From positions 15,492,501 to 15,556,500 of the forward strand of contig NC_012870.2 in the NCBI RefSeq assembly GCF_000003195.3: a DNA stretch of 64,000 nt, in the 5' to 3' direction. Below, in pieces: positions 12,096-24,987 of this stretch (the stretch's first letter is position 1; every line of letters starts with the position of its first letter). The stretch is from Sorghum bicolor. Its lineage: Eukaryota; Streptophyta; Magnoliopsida; Poales; Poaceae. The notes beneath the pieces are model-generated. The model was not told where the DNA came from and did no database searches. It saw only the letters and a list, made by a program, of their open reading frames with translations. Both the position numbers and the translations under genes were made by a program.

Positions 12096-13390
12096 AACTG
12101 TTCATTTTTTTTTTAAAAAAATATGATTGTTCATTTTGAAAAGTTGGTATGAGTTGTTACTATGAACTTGAGACCTTAAGGTGTGCGTTTGAGGAATTTT
12201 GAAAACCAGCTGGACGACTAATCTTATTGCTCGATTGATAAGGATGCGGAGCTTGGTTGAATTGGTCAGGAAGAAACTCGATCTTGGAGTAGGATGAATC
12301 GGGTGAGCCTATTTTGCACACGTGTGACACCTGGTGGGTAGCGTCCTATTGGACACAGCCCTACCATCCTTTCACAACATGTTGCATATGTTAAGTTGAA
12401 CTATCCTAGATTAAAATCCGTCATGGCCGGGATTAGTGGAACCCTACTACGGCAGTAAAGCAGGTGGCCGAAATGTTGGTATGCGTGAAAACCAATGAGA
12501 ATCAACCAACATATGGAAAGACCTGAGTGAGGCCGCTTGAGGAAGGATGTGTGAGTAATAAATACTCCATCCAGTCCGTTTTAAAGGAGCTCCGGCCGGG
12601 CCGCCGTGAACCGCGTAGGCGACCTTCGTCGCTTGTTCCTGGCCGCCGAGCTCACCCTGAGATGGTCAGTGTCAGTCTTTGGGATTGTTTGTCCTATATA
12701 TCAGTTATTGCAACTCGAGCACCCTTCTGGCAGAATTGATTTCAACACAGTTTACTGAATTGGAAGTAGTTGAAGTGGTGTATGGCTGTTTATTCCATCG
12801 AAGGGCAACATATTAGTATACAAAATGGTGGTCATAGTTGATCCCGAGTACGTGCAAAGTATTAAATAGCTTGCAGACGACCTTCTATCTATGGGTTGTA
12901 TGATCTATCTTTTTAATTGTCTGTATGTTAGATTCGAGGCTTTTGGAGACGACCCCTGTCTTTGGGTTGTACATGCCCTAACTGGCGTGAGGAGCTTGAT
13001 TCCACATGAAAATTTACCAAACCACGCGCTTATATTAACTCGGTTCTCATGATTAAACGTCCGTGCCTGCGAACCAATGCATCGCCCACGAAACTAGTGG
13101 CTGCTCTGCATCGATGCATGACCATGCATGAATGCAAGTCTTTACTTTTGAGTAGTTTAATTGCCATGCTAGCCAGCTGAGTAAATAAATGCACCCTAAA
13201 GACTCTAATACGCCTCCTATTGTGACCAAAATAAAAAACCAGCACACGCTAGTTAAAATGAATCGGAGGTAGTACAGATGAATTAAGCTTCGATGAGCGT
13301 TTGAGCACAGGTAGTAGTAATGCGGTGCCGAGGGGACAATACGGGAGAAGAGGGCACAGGGTTTGTGTATATGACTACTCCTATGTAATT
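12096..13390. other. intergenic, nothing recognised
   Basis: No gene supported. The short GC-rich patch near 12590-12660 does not sustain a convincing reading frame. Confidence 0.4.
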
Positions 13391-13391
13391 A

Positions 13392-14085
13392 GGTTGTGTT
13401 TGGTCCTAAGACAAGGTGGGATAGGACAGTGTCGTCCTGGTTTTTAGAGATGGAACAATCCTATCTAGTGTTTGATTGGTTAGGATAGGATGAGACCATC
13501 CCTATTGTATATTTGGTTTAGAAACATCAAAAATAAATTTAGACATCGGACACATGGGTCCCATTGACAGCCACATATTTTTTTTACTTATTTCATCTTT
13601 CATTTCTTCTCCCCGCAAAATCCCTTGTGAATCGGTGGCGCTAGACAGGTGTTTCCACATCTCCCTCTCCTTGTCCAGTGCGAATGGCGCTGTCAAATGA
13701 CATCGCTCCCACGGGTTCCCCATCCCCTTGACTCCCTCTCCCTCTCCCATGTGAATTGACACTGTAGGACCAGAGCACCGCCTAGCCCCTGCACCTACAC
13801 ATCATAGTACTGCCTCACCCCTGGGCGGCCCTTCACGCTTGCCTACTTGACTTCTTCCTCAACAGTAGCACCGGTCTAACCTGCACTCCACTTCTTACTC
13901 GCGCTGCATGAGCGCTTGTTTCACCTGAGACGACCCTATCTAGAGACAAGTTGAGCATAGAGCTAAAGGATGCATTCCCTAGTGGAAATCGGGATCATCT
14001 AACCGACTCTAAACCAAATACCAACGTAAGATGCATAGGATATCCTACCTAAGGCCATTCCATCTCTAGAACCCAACACACTAGG
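13392..14085. mobile_element. candidate TIR element with Tourist-like ends
   Basis: The left end GGTTGTGTTTGGTCCTAAG and the right end CTAGAACCCAACACAC form an imperfect inverted pair resembling PIF/Harbinger-type GTTTGG termini. Both ends are followed inward by related AGAGATGGAA/CCATCTCT and GGATAGGAT/ATCCTACC blocks. No clear target duplication was found. It lacks coding capacity. Confidence 0.4.
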
Positions 14086-14483
14086 TGGGCTCCTCTTAGC
14101 TGTGGCTCTGGGATATCACTACAAAGTGGCACTACAACTTGATAACGATGTGCTTGTGCAGCTTCTTCAATCGTCATGATGCAGATCGATCGAAGAATTT
14201 AATTTGTAGCCGTGCAAGAGTTCTACTTGCTTTTCTAATTTCTTTTGTGAAATAAAATGTGAGGCGAATTCAGTGGCTCATTGCTGCGCGAAATCTCCCA
14301 CGAGCTTGAATGGATCAATGGAGTGCGTGCTTGGTTTGGCCACTTTCCGGAGTGTTTCATGCAAGTGGCGAACCGTGATTGTGGGGAATCCTGCTGAAGT
14401 TGAATGAAAAGCTCCCATGAGAAAAAAAGAAGAAGAAAAGTTGACAACTTGACACGTGTTGAATAATCAAGGAGTTGCACTTA

Positions 14484-14850
14484 GAGCAAGGTCAATAATA
14501 GAACCAAGTGCTTGGCTATAAGCTAAGTGATTAGAGCCAACTTATAAGTTGTCTCATACTTGTCTCTAAAACACATTCTCTTTCCTATTCTTCTTACAAC
14601 ACTTACTATTTGGGTCCACTACTACCTATACATCTGTGCCCAGCTTGGTGTTTATATAAGAGTCAAGCTATTATCACTCTTATCTTTTCTCTCCTCCGCA
14701 TTAGCATTAGCGTCTATTGTATCTGCTTTTTCGATCAGCACCGGCCGGCGTGTGAATCTTTTCTTGGGTTTGTCCACGTATACAATTATTACTCGGGTAG
14801 TGCACCTCGATGGCACCGAGCAATCTTCAAGAAGAAGGGCGAGCCAATAG
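14484..14850. mobile_element. possible MITE remnant (GAGCAAGGTCAATAATAGAACC type)
   Basis: The sequence starting near 14484 resembles a common grass MITE terminus and is followed by AGCCAACTTATAAG-type motifs. The other end could not be matched, so this may be a fragment. Confidence 0.3.
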
Positions 14851-15609
14851 CTAGCCCAAGAGCCAGCCAACCAGGACTGAGACCATGCATGCATGACCTA
14901 TACGTACTCTACGTTCACGGCAATAATAACTCTACTAGAGTACGTACGTAGCACTACGAGCCAACGGCTACTGGTAGTACAACTAGCTAGCTAGGTAGTC
15001 CAGGCAGTTTAACTACTACAGCAGCAGCCATCCGCGAGGCCACCCAATCGGCGATCGATCGCCGGCCCGCTCGGGCTCTCGGCTCGGATGTTAATGTTAT
15101 CCAGGTGCCGACGACGGGGCGGCGGCGAGCGCGCGGCAGATGGAGGATGTCACCGCGCGTGCCGGCCGGCGCCGCAGAGAGGCTACGTCGACTACGGATA
15201 GTAGTACGTGGGTGCTGTGCGCCGCGCGCAATGGCGGCGGCAGCACTGAAGCACGTCACGTCGTCATGGTGGTCACGAAACGTGTCGCTCGATCGGGCAG
15301 CGAGGTTGTGGCGCAACACCAAAGATGCATATGTATGGCTGCCGGCGACGACGACGTAAGCGCGACATCCTTTTGGCCATGCCCGCATGTCTCCCCAGTC
15401 CCGTATAGCTAGCCAAAAGACAGCACCCGGCGCCATCCTCTTCATGTCATCTTTTTTCATATGATAAGTCTCTGGGTTTAAATATTCAATTTGACATGGA
15501 TGTTCAATTTCATATGGATGCTCGTATTCAGTTTGACCTTTATGGGCTTTGTGTCACTTGTCAAGGATCGATCTTCACACCTACTTAAAATTGAGCCCTT
15601 TTGTGCTAA
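14851..15609. other. intergenic, GC-rich patch without supported gene
   Basis: A GC-rich stretch (about 15000-15400) has overlapping reading frames on both strands, none with a recognisable domain or splice structure. I could not support a gene. Confidence 0.4.
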
Positions 15610-15728
15610 TTGTCCATGTTTGGAGAGGTAAAGTTTAACAGATACCAAACAGACCTGTTAATCTTTAACAACACTAGGCCATTTTTTGACACAGGTATCC
15701 TTCAATCATTGCCCTTCCAGACCCCCAC

Positions 15729-18700
15729 TGAAACGACCTAGATTTTTCCACAAAGGGAAAAATCCACAGATTCGAATTATAATGTGATAATTCAGAAATT
15801 GAGCCATCACATTATCATATATCAGCTGTTATCATAGTCATACATCGTGAAAAACGAGATTACAACACATTTACTTTACAACTCTTGATCAACAAGTCTA
15901 TTACATCGTTTTTCTAGCGGAAACACACACGGATTTATCAGAGTCGATGTAGCGCGTCAGCGGTGAAGGCTCCGCCTTCACGGGCAATCATCAGAGTCGG
16001 CGTAGTTTATCAGCGGGCGTAGCCTTCATCCTCGAACCAAACTTGAGCGCAGGAACCAGACCACCTAATTCTTCTATTCTCCATAGTTATCGTCATAGAC
16101 CATGTTCAAAACCTGCTAAACAATTTTCAGTACGATTTGTACTAGCCACTGGCTCCCACCCTATGCTTTTGCGTAAGCTTTGTGGTAAGTGAAATGCAAA
16201 GGGTAGATCAAGAGGCCTATCTATATGGCTGTAGTTTTTCCTATGCAAGTTCATCAATATTTTATAATAATGATTCATCAAGTTTTAATCCATCTCGTCC
16301 ACACATTCATCCATCCATCCCATCACACACATCTCACCACACTCTCACTCTCTAGGCGGCAAGTACGACTCCCGCTCGTGCCTTGCCTCAACGGCCAACG
16401 CCGGATCCAACACAAACCTAGGGGAAGATAGAAGGGACTCCTCTCACTAAGCGAAGCGGAACATAGGAAAGGTCCATAGCCGAGAAAACGACATATGTAT
16501 CGATCGATCAACCAAACTCTACAGAGGTTTACACTAACCACAAGATCACCATCATCGACGAACCGGCTCGTCTAGGCTGATACCGGGCTGCCTTCCAACT
16601 AAACACGATGCCACCCTACCACTCAGAACTGGGGCCACACCAGAGTACCACCGGCATGCTGAGACTGTGAGGCGTAGTACCGGGCCCCCAAGGTCACTAC
16701 GCTGTCTTAGGAGGGTGTGGGTCCTCATGCCCGTACCTCCCTACACTATCCGCTATCAACCTAGTAGTAGTGGCACCGCACTAGCTGGTTGTACATCCGT
16801 CCCACACCATAATAAGGCGAGTGGCGTGTAAGGCTTCCTACGAACCGGTTCTCAGAACCTGTCAGTCCTTAGGGTAACCGAACAGGACATCTTCACGAGG
16901 GGCCAACCGATGCCCCGCTCGACGGGACATCCGGCTACCCCGTGCTAAACAGCACCTCCTATCCCGGCGCTTCGTCCCACGAAGACACTCCACTCCGGGA
17001 TCTCTCCCTGTCACATGTACCCGCCACAGGTATCTCTCGTGGAGAACGCCCAGGTAGCGTTCCCTGGCAAGACTTGTCCCAAGACTCGTCGTAGATCCTG
17101 CTCGGTTGACTCGACCCTCACCACACACCCAAGACGCACGCCAAGATCTCCCCAAGTCCATTATCCATTTCTTATCCAGTTATCGGCACCACGTGCCTTA
17201 TCCACTCACATCCAATCCTCCACAATGCATCACATCACAGATATAATGCGTAGTAGAAGCAGTAGCAAGTAGTATGCAAGCATCTAACCTATCAGCGGGT
17301 GTGCGAGGGTTATAGGTTGCAGCAAGGCAATGGCTCACAAGCATTTCTACCATGCAACCTATCTCAATTCATTTGCATAAAAGTAAAGCACTAGCATCTA
17401 CATCATTGCATGTCTAATAGGATTCTACGAGGTTGGGTGGGACGTGGCACCTGTTGAATGACATTTCTGAGATCCTTAGGGCACTTGTAGTTGTTCTCAT
17501 CTGAGATCCTCCTTTCTGTAGGTCCTTTCTTCAACTGGTCCCGATCCGAGCAACGCTAAACTCGAAGCAACTACCTCGAAAGCGACAAACAAGGCGAAAC
17601 AATCAAACCATTAGACCTCGAGAGACTACGAAAAGAGACGAAGAACACTGAAGAACAACTACACTAAAAGAGCATCGAAAGGAAAACGGCTTAGCCCTCT
17701 CGGCGGATGTCCGATCCTTGGGCTAAAAGAAACGGGAATGATTGTTCACTAAGTACAAGCTGGAGTCTTAGCCTAGCCGTTACTTCCCGGGTCGACTGTG
17801 CCAACCTGTACGGCTTTAATAAATGGCTTAGACCCTAACTTATCATAAGCAAACACCATAGCTAGTGGCCCTTCGATCCAAGCGTCACAGAGATCGACGG
17901 GGATGAGAGACTACGAGCACGAGAAGTTCCGGTCTCTCTTAACCCATACACCATGATAGTTGGCGAGAGCCAAGAGAGGGTGGAACAAAGAGAGAAGAAA
18001 GGGAAAGTGGTCTACTCCTTCCAATCTACTCGCCATGGTAAGAGACGGGGAATTTGAAAGAGTGACACACAAGATCACGAGTGCTCAGACTACTTGTAGG
18101 GTTCCACGACCTAGGTACACTGAATGCACTAAGACATCCCCCGGGTTCTTAACGGTGTGGTTGTAACCACGAGAACCAAGGAAATGCTACGGTCGAATAG
18201 GTACAAGCATACAAGAGTTTAAACACGAAGAACCAAAAAGGCAAGGAAAGACACGTGTTTCACTTTCCATTGATCCACTTGCCATAGCAACGGCGGGAAT
18301 CGCGGGATTGGAAACAAAACATCAAACAAGTAAAAAGGGGCTCAATCCACGTCTTACTAGATCGATGAGGATTAAGAAAGAAGAAGGATGGAGTTCATAC
18401 TCTTTCGACCAACTCATCATGGAACGAACGACGGTTGGATAAAAGAGATACGACCCCACGATCCAAACCTACTCGTAGGGTACCACGACTGTGCAACTAA
18501 ATCGGCACGAGGCTATTCCTAAGGCCCGTAGCGATGCGGTTGTCACCACTAGGTCCGAGGGAATGCTCTAGCCAGGATGGTACAAGCATACGAGGTGGTT
18601 AGGATAAACACACGAGAGAAAAAATAGGATAAGCTCGATGGCCATGGCGAGGCGACTCGCGACCATGAGCTTCACCTAACGAGTTGGCTTCCGACCGTTC

Positions 18701-20797
18701 CACATAGGTTGTCCCCTAATTCTTATCCCACTAGACTAGGCCACATTGGTCTCGAGTGTGCGGGTAAGAACCGCGTCGATGACGTCAACGAGTCCACGAT
18801 GGCCATGTTCGAGGGACGGGAATAGGAGCTAACGAGCGTAGCGTGACGAAGTCAACTAAACACGGGTAAATGAGTTACGCTCGACATCGCGATCACGGCA
18901 GGATGTACCCACGATCGAAATGATCAAATGCACTACCATTTCCCGACCGGCTCGAAGGCACGATCCAAAACGACAAGAACCACACAACCCGCAAGAACCA
19001 CAACTTGACAAATGACTAAACAACAACACCAACACGACGATATCTCGGAGTAGCACATTTCCATAGCACGAGAGATAGATAAATAAATAGACCTGCACGA
19101 AGGTACGACACAGGCATGGATATAGATCATGACATGGATAGATCATGGATCGACAAATATGCACAAGATAGATGATAACAAGGTAAAGGTTTTTGTCGAC
19201 AGAGATTCAAAAGGTTCGACCTTGCAGTTGACGGGCTTCGGGTCACGATCGTGGCGGTTCGGTGCTGGGTGGCTGCGCGACGTGTGTGGTCAGTGTCGCT
19301 GCCCTGCTGCTGCTCGGCGTCGCGACTGCTCGTACACGTCCCACGGCTTGGCGCAGAGGACGTCGCGGCGAGGTGGGGCGCTGGGCGAGGGCGACACGGC
19401 GTCGGGGTCGCGGCGTCGAGGTCGCCGAGCGAGGGCTCCGAGGGCGAGGCGTGTCGCGGACGCGGCGTCGCGACAGCGGGTGCGCGGGGACGGGGCTTGG
19501 CGCCGCAGGGCGTCCGCGCGGCCGGCCAGGTCGGTGTCGTGGCTCTTGGCGAGGTCGGCGTGGAGGGTGACGGGGCACGAGCACGGCGTCGCGGTCGGGG
19601 TCGAAGGCGGCTGGGCGTCGAGGGCTCCGGCAGCGTCGAGGCAGAAGCATGACGAGGTGCTGTCGAAGACCGGCGTCGCGGCTCGGTGGCGCTCCATGGC
19701 GGCGGCGGCTCAGCGTCAAGGTCGTCTGGGCGAGGTTCGGCCGGGGCTCGGTGGCGTAGTGGAGCAAAGGCTCGGCGCGCGGCGGACGGCTCTGGTGCGG
19801 CGAGGGCGCGGAGGCGGCTCACGGGCTCCGGGGCGTCGAGCCGAGGTGCTCGGGGACGAGGCAGGGCGCGGAGCTCCTGCCCAACGATGGTGGGGCTCGG
19901 CGTCGGCGTGGCGGCCGGGGCATGCCAAGGAGCTCCGGTTTGGCATGGTGACCGCACGGTCGCAGAGGGAGCGTTGGCGGCGGCTTGGGAAAGGTGGAGA
20001 AGGGGATGGCGGCGCTGTGGGGAAAGGAGTAGGCGACTGTGGCTTTTATGGCGCGGCGAGCTAGGGTTCAGGGGTAGGGCGTCGATCCTCGGCGTCCGTG
20101 CAGTGGAGGGCCGTGTGGCACACATCCAAGAGGGGCACGGAGGCCAGGGCGTGGTGTCGGGGTGTTGGCGCGGCTCTGCCCACCCTGGGCGGCGGCGGCG
20201 GCTCCTGGCTGGAGTTGGGAGCGCTAGGGTTGGCCAGGGAGCAGGGGGCGCTGGCTGGGCCTGGTGGGCTGCGCTGAGCTGGGGGGGGGCAAGACGCGCT
20301 GCGGGCCGGGGCAGGAGGGCGAGCTGGGCTGCAGTCTGAGAGAAAGTGAAGAGGAGAAGAAAGGAGAGAAAGAGGGAGACTCGGCCCAAGAGGATAGAAA
20401 AGAGTTTTCCATTTTGATTAAGCACACTGGAATGAAAACAAAAAGAGTTTGGAGAAAGATTCAATTGAGACTGGAGATGAATTCAGAGAGGGGATTTAAG
20501 AAGAGCTTGAAAAGATCCCCAAGGAGTTGAAAGGGATTCGCTTCGCCTTTGAGATAGGCTCAACGGAGATTTGACAAGAACTTGCTACGGATTTGTGCAC
20601 TCCAAACCCTAAATAAGACTCAACTCCCAATCGACTCACGAACGAAAGCACTCGCCCACAAACAAATCTACATGTATGCCACGATTTGTTAGCGGGTTAG
20701 GATCGAGTTAGACCTAAAAACTATATGTTTCACACGATTACTGGAAAATTTTAAAAATCTCGTATTTTTGGTTTACGTAAAAATCTGGGATGTTACA
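15729..20797 (-). mobile_element. large solo-LTR-like insertion (5.07 kb) with perfect 5-bp TSD
   Basis: It begins TGAAACGACC and ends GATGTTACA, so it has TG...CA termini. It is flanked on both sides by CCCAC (15724-15728 and 20798-20802), an exact 5-bp duplication. The complement-strand start TGTAACATCCCAGATTTTT resembles other large LTRs in this window that start TGTAACACCC, so I place it on the minus strand. No gag or pol domain is visible, fitting a solo LTR or LARD-like derivative. The very GC-rich portion (19.2-20.3 kb) has long overlapping frames on both strands that look compositional rather than coding. The length is unusual for an LTR, so a nested insertion inside it is possible. 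A Tekay/Del-type gypsy origin is inferred. Confidence 0.65.
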
Positions 20798-20983
20798 CCC
20801 ACCCACACCCTGCCGAACCCTATTCTCTCCCCATTCTATCTTAGTCTCTCTCAACCACTCTTGCCCTCCGTTCGCGCTCTCCACAGCGCTCCACCGCCGC
20901 CCTCACGGCTGCCCACCCCGCCACCGCCGTATCGTCCGCACGCCTCTCCATCTAGTTCCGCCGCCGGACTCACCGCAACCACC

Positions 20984-21353
20984 ATGGAGCCCAATGGTTC
21001 GGAGCAGACTCCTTCGTCAGGCTATTTCCTCCTCCGCTCGTCATTGGTAGATCCAAGGGCCTCGAGCTCTTCCATGGCACCGCACGCCAACAACTACAGT
21101 GTGTACCCCGGCACACCTTCCTATGGTGCACTGTACTCTTCTAGCTCAATGGGGAGCGCGGATCTGCATGACAACGTGGATGGGTTCCCCAACATCCAAT
21201 TGTACCAGCAATATATCCAGTCCGGCGGCTACCCCGGAGGCCATGCTTTTCCACCTTTACGGTCCCCCCCTTGTTGGTGGTCAGTACATTCCTCCTTCCG
21301 TGGCCACAGTAGAGGAACATGTTGGGTACTTTAGCATGAAATTGATACATTGA
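20984..21353 (+). pseudogene. Harbinger accessory-protein remnant (N-terminal part, frameshifted)
   Basis: The frame starting MEPNGSEQTPSSGYF is Ser/Tyr/Pro-rich, like the N-termini of grass Myb-like proteins encoded next to PIF/Harbinger transposases. It continues to about 21260 and then shifts into another frame (PLVGGQYIPPS...) up to 21353, implying an indel in the C-rich tract near 21264-21270. No DNA-binding (trihelix/Myb) region survives: the sequence jumps to transposase C-terminal material. The assignment rests on composition and on the neighbouring transposase fragment. Confidence 0.5.
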
Positions 21354-21480
21354 ACATGTTGTGTAGGCAAAAATTATCTTGTTGATTCTTGGCTACCGAA
21401 ACTATCCTGGATATATTGCACCTTACAAGTCCACAAAGTACCATGTTCTTAAATAGAGTGAAGGACCTGGGCCCCAAGGT

Positions 21481-21789
21481 AAAGATAAGGTCTTCAACTT
21501 TCATCATTCTTCTCTTAGGAATGTCATTGAGAGATCTTTTGGGGTGTTGAAAATGAAGTGGCGCATACTATTAGATTTTGCTAGTTTCCTAGTCCAGAAA
21601 CAAAGCAAAATCATTATGGTTTGCATGAGATTGCATAACTTCATTAGACAAAGTGGTTTGATGGATGAGCTGTTTCAAAGATGTGATGAAGATGAAAACT
21701 TTGATCCTAATGATGAAGAAACATCTAGTGCATCATCGAGGCACAATAGTATGCCGGTTGATGAAGATGCAGAATTGAATGCATTTTGA
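21481..21789 (+). pseudogene. PIF/Harbinger (HARBI1-like) transposase C-terminal fragment
   Basis: Encodes a block with HHSSLRNVIERSFGVLKMKW, then CMRLHNFIR and an acidic C-terminus ending at 21789. RNVIERSFGVLK(M/K)RW and LHNFIR are hallmark blocks of the DDE_Tnp_4/HARBI1 transposase family, around the last catalytic acidic residue. The upstream two thirds of the transposase are missing, so the copy is inactive. Confidence 0.75.
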
Positions 21790-22201
21790 GAGTGGATTGC
21801 AAATGGTTTGATGAGTAGGGCATAGGTTAGAGGACTGCTTTTGATTTGTAATTGTAATGAACAATTTTATGTGACATATTGTAATGTGTAATAAAGACCA
21901 ATTTTTGTGTGATATGCTGCACTTTGTCATGACTGTATGAAATGTGTAAAGAAGCATAGAGGAAGCAGACTTCCCCATCAACAACGCCTGGCGTGCGTGC
22001 CAAATGGACAGCATGAGCCGGCGTGTGCGCGCCAAGAGCATAGGACCAGTGGGTACCATCGGTAGGGGCAATTTTGTAATCATCTATGCTAGGTGTTAGA
22101 TTTACCAAATGATTTTACTACAAACCAACCAGGCCTGTTAAAATTTACCATAAATTTTAGCATATATTAAAGCTTAACTTTTCAAACCAAATAGGCCCTT
22201 A

Positions 22202-23075
22202 CTTCTTCATCTGCGCTGGCATTCATGTTTGGCACAACTAATTTGGTGCCAATGTCTGGGGCATCCTAGAAATGCCTCCCTTATGGCCACTTTGTATTCT
22301 TTTTCAATTTGTCTTGGAACAAATCAGTGCCACACACTTATTTAGCGTGTCAGCTCGATAAACAGGCTCGAAAACTATATAGTAGTTCTTTGGTTTTCAG
22401 CACCTTTTTCCTTCCAACAAATTCCCTCTGATATATTGACTTCACATGTACCGAGTAAATATTGTTGTGTACCCAAACCATGCGTACCCACACTAATAAG
22501 TTATCATCCTACAAGATACTAAGCCCTTGCTTGACTTGGGTCAGTTGGACAAAGGGATCGAGGACTACAAGTAGGTGCGCTCGCGCACTCCCGTTGGATT
22601 CAGCCATTATAGGGTCAGGGGATCCTTATCTAACCTCTTGAGAGACCATTTGACTTGTATGGGTGCCCCGACTAACATGTCCAAGATGTCTCAGATTACT
22701 CGCCAGCCTCGTTGGGATGATAAGTGTTGGCGTGTTCCTCACCATTATGTTCCTCTCGTTGAGATGACCGAAAATGCATATATAGACATCGAATTTGGAG
22801 TCTTCATCACAAAATTACACTCCAGGCAAGATTCACCTGTAGAAAACCAATTTTTATTTCGAGAAAAAATCTCATAATGTTAGGATATTATTTTCTTTAG
22901 CAATATATTTGTCATTTAGAGGAGCACTTTTTCTCTAGCAGAACATTTGCAAAGTTGATTGGTGGGACACTTTGACATTTACAAAATTGGAATGCCGGAA
23001 CATTTTTTGTTCTTGAACGAAACATTCACATATTCAAATAATGGATATGCAAAACACGAAATGCCCAAAAAGGAA
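22202..23075. other. intergenic, nothing recognised
   Basis: A 100-codon frame at 22575-22877 has no recognisable domain. No other structure was seen. Confidence 0.4.
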
Positions 23076-23077
23076 TA

Positions 23078-23289
23078 CTCTCTTTGTCCTAAAATATAAT
23101 GCATTATTATTTCTAAATTTTGTTCTGTAATATAAGCATTTTATGTGGTTTTGATACTCATATTTGGCAAAGTTTATTAAAAAAAAATAAACCATAGTTT
23201 GAGGAGGAACTCTTTAATTGGGTAATGTGTCATTTGAGTATTCGTTTAAGCTATTCTGATTCTTTGTAATGCATACAGGACGGAGGGAC
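23078..23289. mobile_element. Stowaway-type MITE
   Basis: The termini are CTCTCTTTGTCCTAAAATATA on the left and, in complement, GTCCCTCCGTCCTGTATGCA on the right, flanked by TA on both sides (23076-23077 and 23290-23291). This is the TA-duplicating, CTCCCTCCGT-type end of Tc1/Mariner-related Stowaway elements. It is 212 bp with no coding capacity. Confidence 0.75.
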
Positions 23290-23291
23290 TA

Positions 23292-24381
23292 ATAAATATA
23301 TTGAAACATAAAAAATGATAGAGGGCACAAATAAACCAAGGCGTGGCCGATCTTTTTCTCCACTCTCTGAGATAAAAAAAAAACCGTTAGAAGCTTCTTT
23401 TACTAACCAAAAGGTAAGAAAGGCAGGGAAGAGCAAGATTATGCCGGGGATAGAGGAGCAAGGAGTCACAACAAGAGGAACCCACTCAGGGGAGCAACTT
23501 ATGGCACAAAGCAAGGAGCAAAGAGTGGGCAACACGTAGTTCGCATGGATACTACGAACCCTGCTCAATTGCTCATGCAATCCAACTGCTCCTTGTTCCT
23601 CGACCCATTTGCGCATCATGGGGAGGCCCGAGACAATGAAACACCTTTGGCATGGTTGGCGTCGATTTCACGACGGATTTGTGACCACTCCCCGCGATTT
23701 GCGATGATTTTGTATAGTGCAAATTGCTTCTAGCAATTCTAGAATCAGTCCAGCTGTTTTTTTTTTATAAAAAATACCAATTTAAATTTGCGCTCATGAA
23801 GTTGATGTGTTTCGAATTGCAAAATAGTATTAGACCATGATTTCGTTTGCTTTGCAGACAATCTATCTAGTATAAGATACGTATTTATTAGCGACTATGT
23901 TTATCTGTACAAAGGGTAAGCACATATATAATACTTGCATCAGAGTATCAGAACACAGCAAAGTAAGCAAAAGCTTTGTCTGCACGGATGTGCAATGTCC
24001 AAACTCCAAAGCCTCGAAGTTGATAAGGATCATGATTAGTGCTCCCATTCTCCTATCAGGACTCAGGACCAAGTTTGGTCCTACGCAACGTACGGCTACG
24101 TGTGGCTCCAGCAATTCCCTTGTATGTGATCCTAGGTTGTTGTTACAATTTGCCTTTGGACTGTCTACTATGAGGTGGCAGCTGAAACCCTGCCAGCTAC
24201 TCGATCTGCTCACAAAAGGTAAACTTGATGTCAAGTTTAGGACGCTGGTATTTCAGACGTGTTTCTCTATATCACGAAAAATCGAATAATAGGCATTCTT
24301 CGGTTCAGATTGCTCTAGCTGGAGGGGCAACTAGCCACAATTTCCAAAAGTTTCAGGATTCCAATCTGACTTCCTGACCTC
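23292..24381. other. intergenic, nothing recognised
   Basis: Overlapping short frames on both strands (23251-23619, 23863-24289) lack domains. No repeat boundaries found. Confidence 0.4.
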
Positions 24382-24390
24382 ATGGATCAC

Positions 24391-24540
24391 TAGGGGTGCA
24401 CATGAGTGATGATTAGGTGTACCTCTAAACCTCTTTAGTTCAAATATTTATACTACTTCTCCAAATAAATTAAGAAGTAGTACAAATATTTGAACTAAAA
24501 AGGTTTGGAGGTGCACTAAAGGTTACCCCTTTGCACCCCT
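24391..24540. mobile_element. small foldback MITE with near-perfect TSD
   Basis: The ends TAGGGGTGCA and TGCACCCCT are inverted. A second, stronger inverted pair (ACCTCTAAACCTCTTTAGTTC ... GAACTAAAAAGGTTTGGAGGT) folds the interior around a short loop near 24465. ATGGATCAC (24382-24390) and ACGGATCAC (24541-24549) flank it, a 9-bp duplication with one mismatch that suggests Mutator-like mobilisation. Confidence 0.65.
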
Positions 24541-24987
24541 ACGGATCACAACTTAGCACAAATGTATACTAACATGTTTGGGTGATGTCATTTTAAGTAG
24601 CTATATTGTCTACACGTAAGAGGACTATATACTCTCTTGTGAGAGAAACATAGTTGAGGGGGATCTATCTACCATTGATTGATGATGTCAATTGAACTGC
24701 AAACTGAAAAGAAACATGCTAGAGACGATGACGCAAATTCGGTTGGATTGCGCAGCTGAGATTGAACAGTCGGTGACTAACCAACAGAGTCGTCAAGAAC
24801 GGTGAACAGAACACAAACAGATTTGTCCACGATGCTTGGCATCTGACAGCAGCAAGAAAGGTTCAAAAAAAGGGCATTCTGTCTCCGGCCCCCTTAATCA
24901 GTTCTCAGAATCATCAGATTCATGTCTTGAGTCTTGACAGCGATGATTCGACATGGCTGCGCCGATCCCTGCACTTCTTGCATGAGA

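Larger units (their letters stand above)
15610..22198 (+). mobile_element. decayed PIF/Harbinger element split by a solo-LTR-like insertion
   Basis: Left part 15610-15728 and right part 20798-22198 flank a later insertion. The right end, read in complement, is GGGCCTATTTGGTTTGAAAAG and the left begins GTCCATGTTTGG, a degraded inverted terminus in Harbinger style. TTA follows the right end, but no clean matching TTA was found on the left. The coding remnants (20984-21353 and 21481-21789) match the two proteins expected of this superfamily. Boundaries, especially on the left, are approximate. Confidence 0.6.

Noticed and set aside
14987..15460. 157-codon minus-strand frame
   Set aside because: No domain, competing frames on the other strand, and no splice or promoter context.
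19127..20464. 445-codon minus-strand reading frame and overlapping long plus-strand frames
   Set aside because: Pro/Arg/Ala-rich in all frames of a very GC-rich stretch, no domain, and located wholly inside the solo-LTR-like unit. Open by composition.
22575..22877. 100-codon frame between the Harbinger remnant and the Stowaway MITE
   Set aside because: No recognisable domain; kept only as unexplained intergenic sequence.
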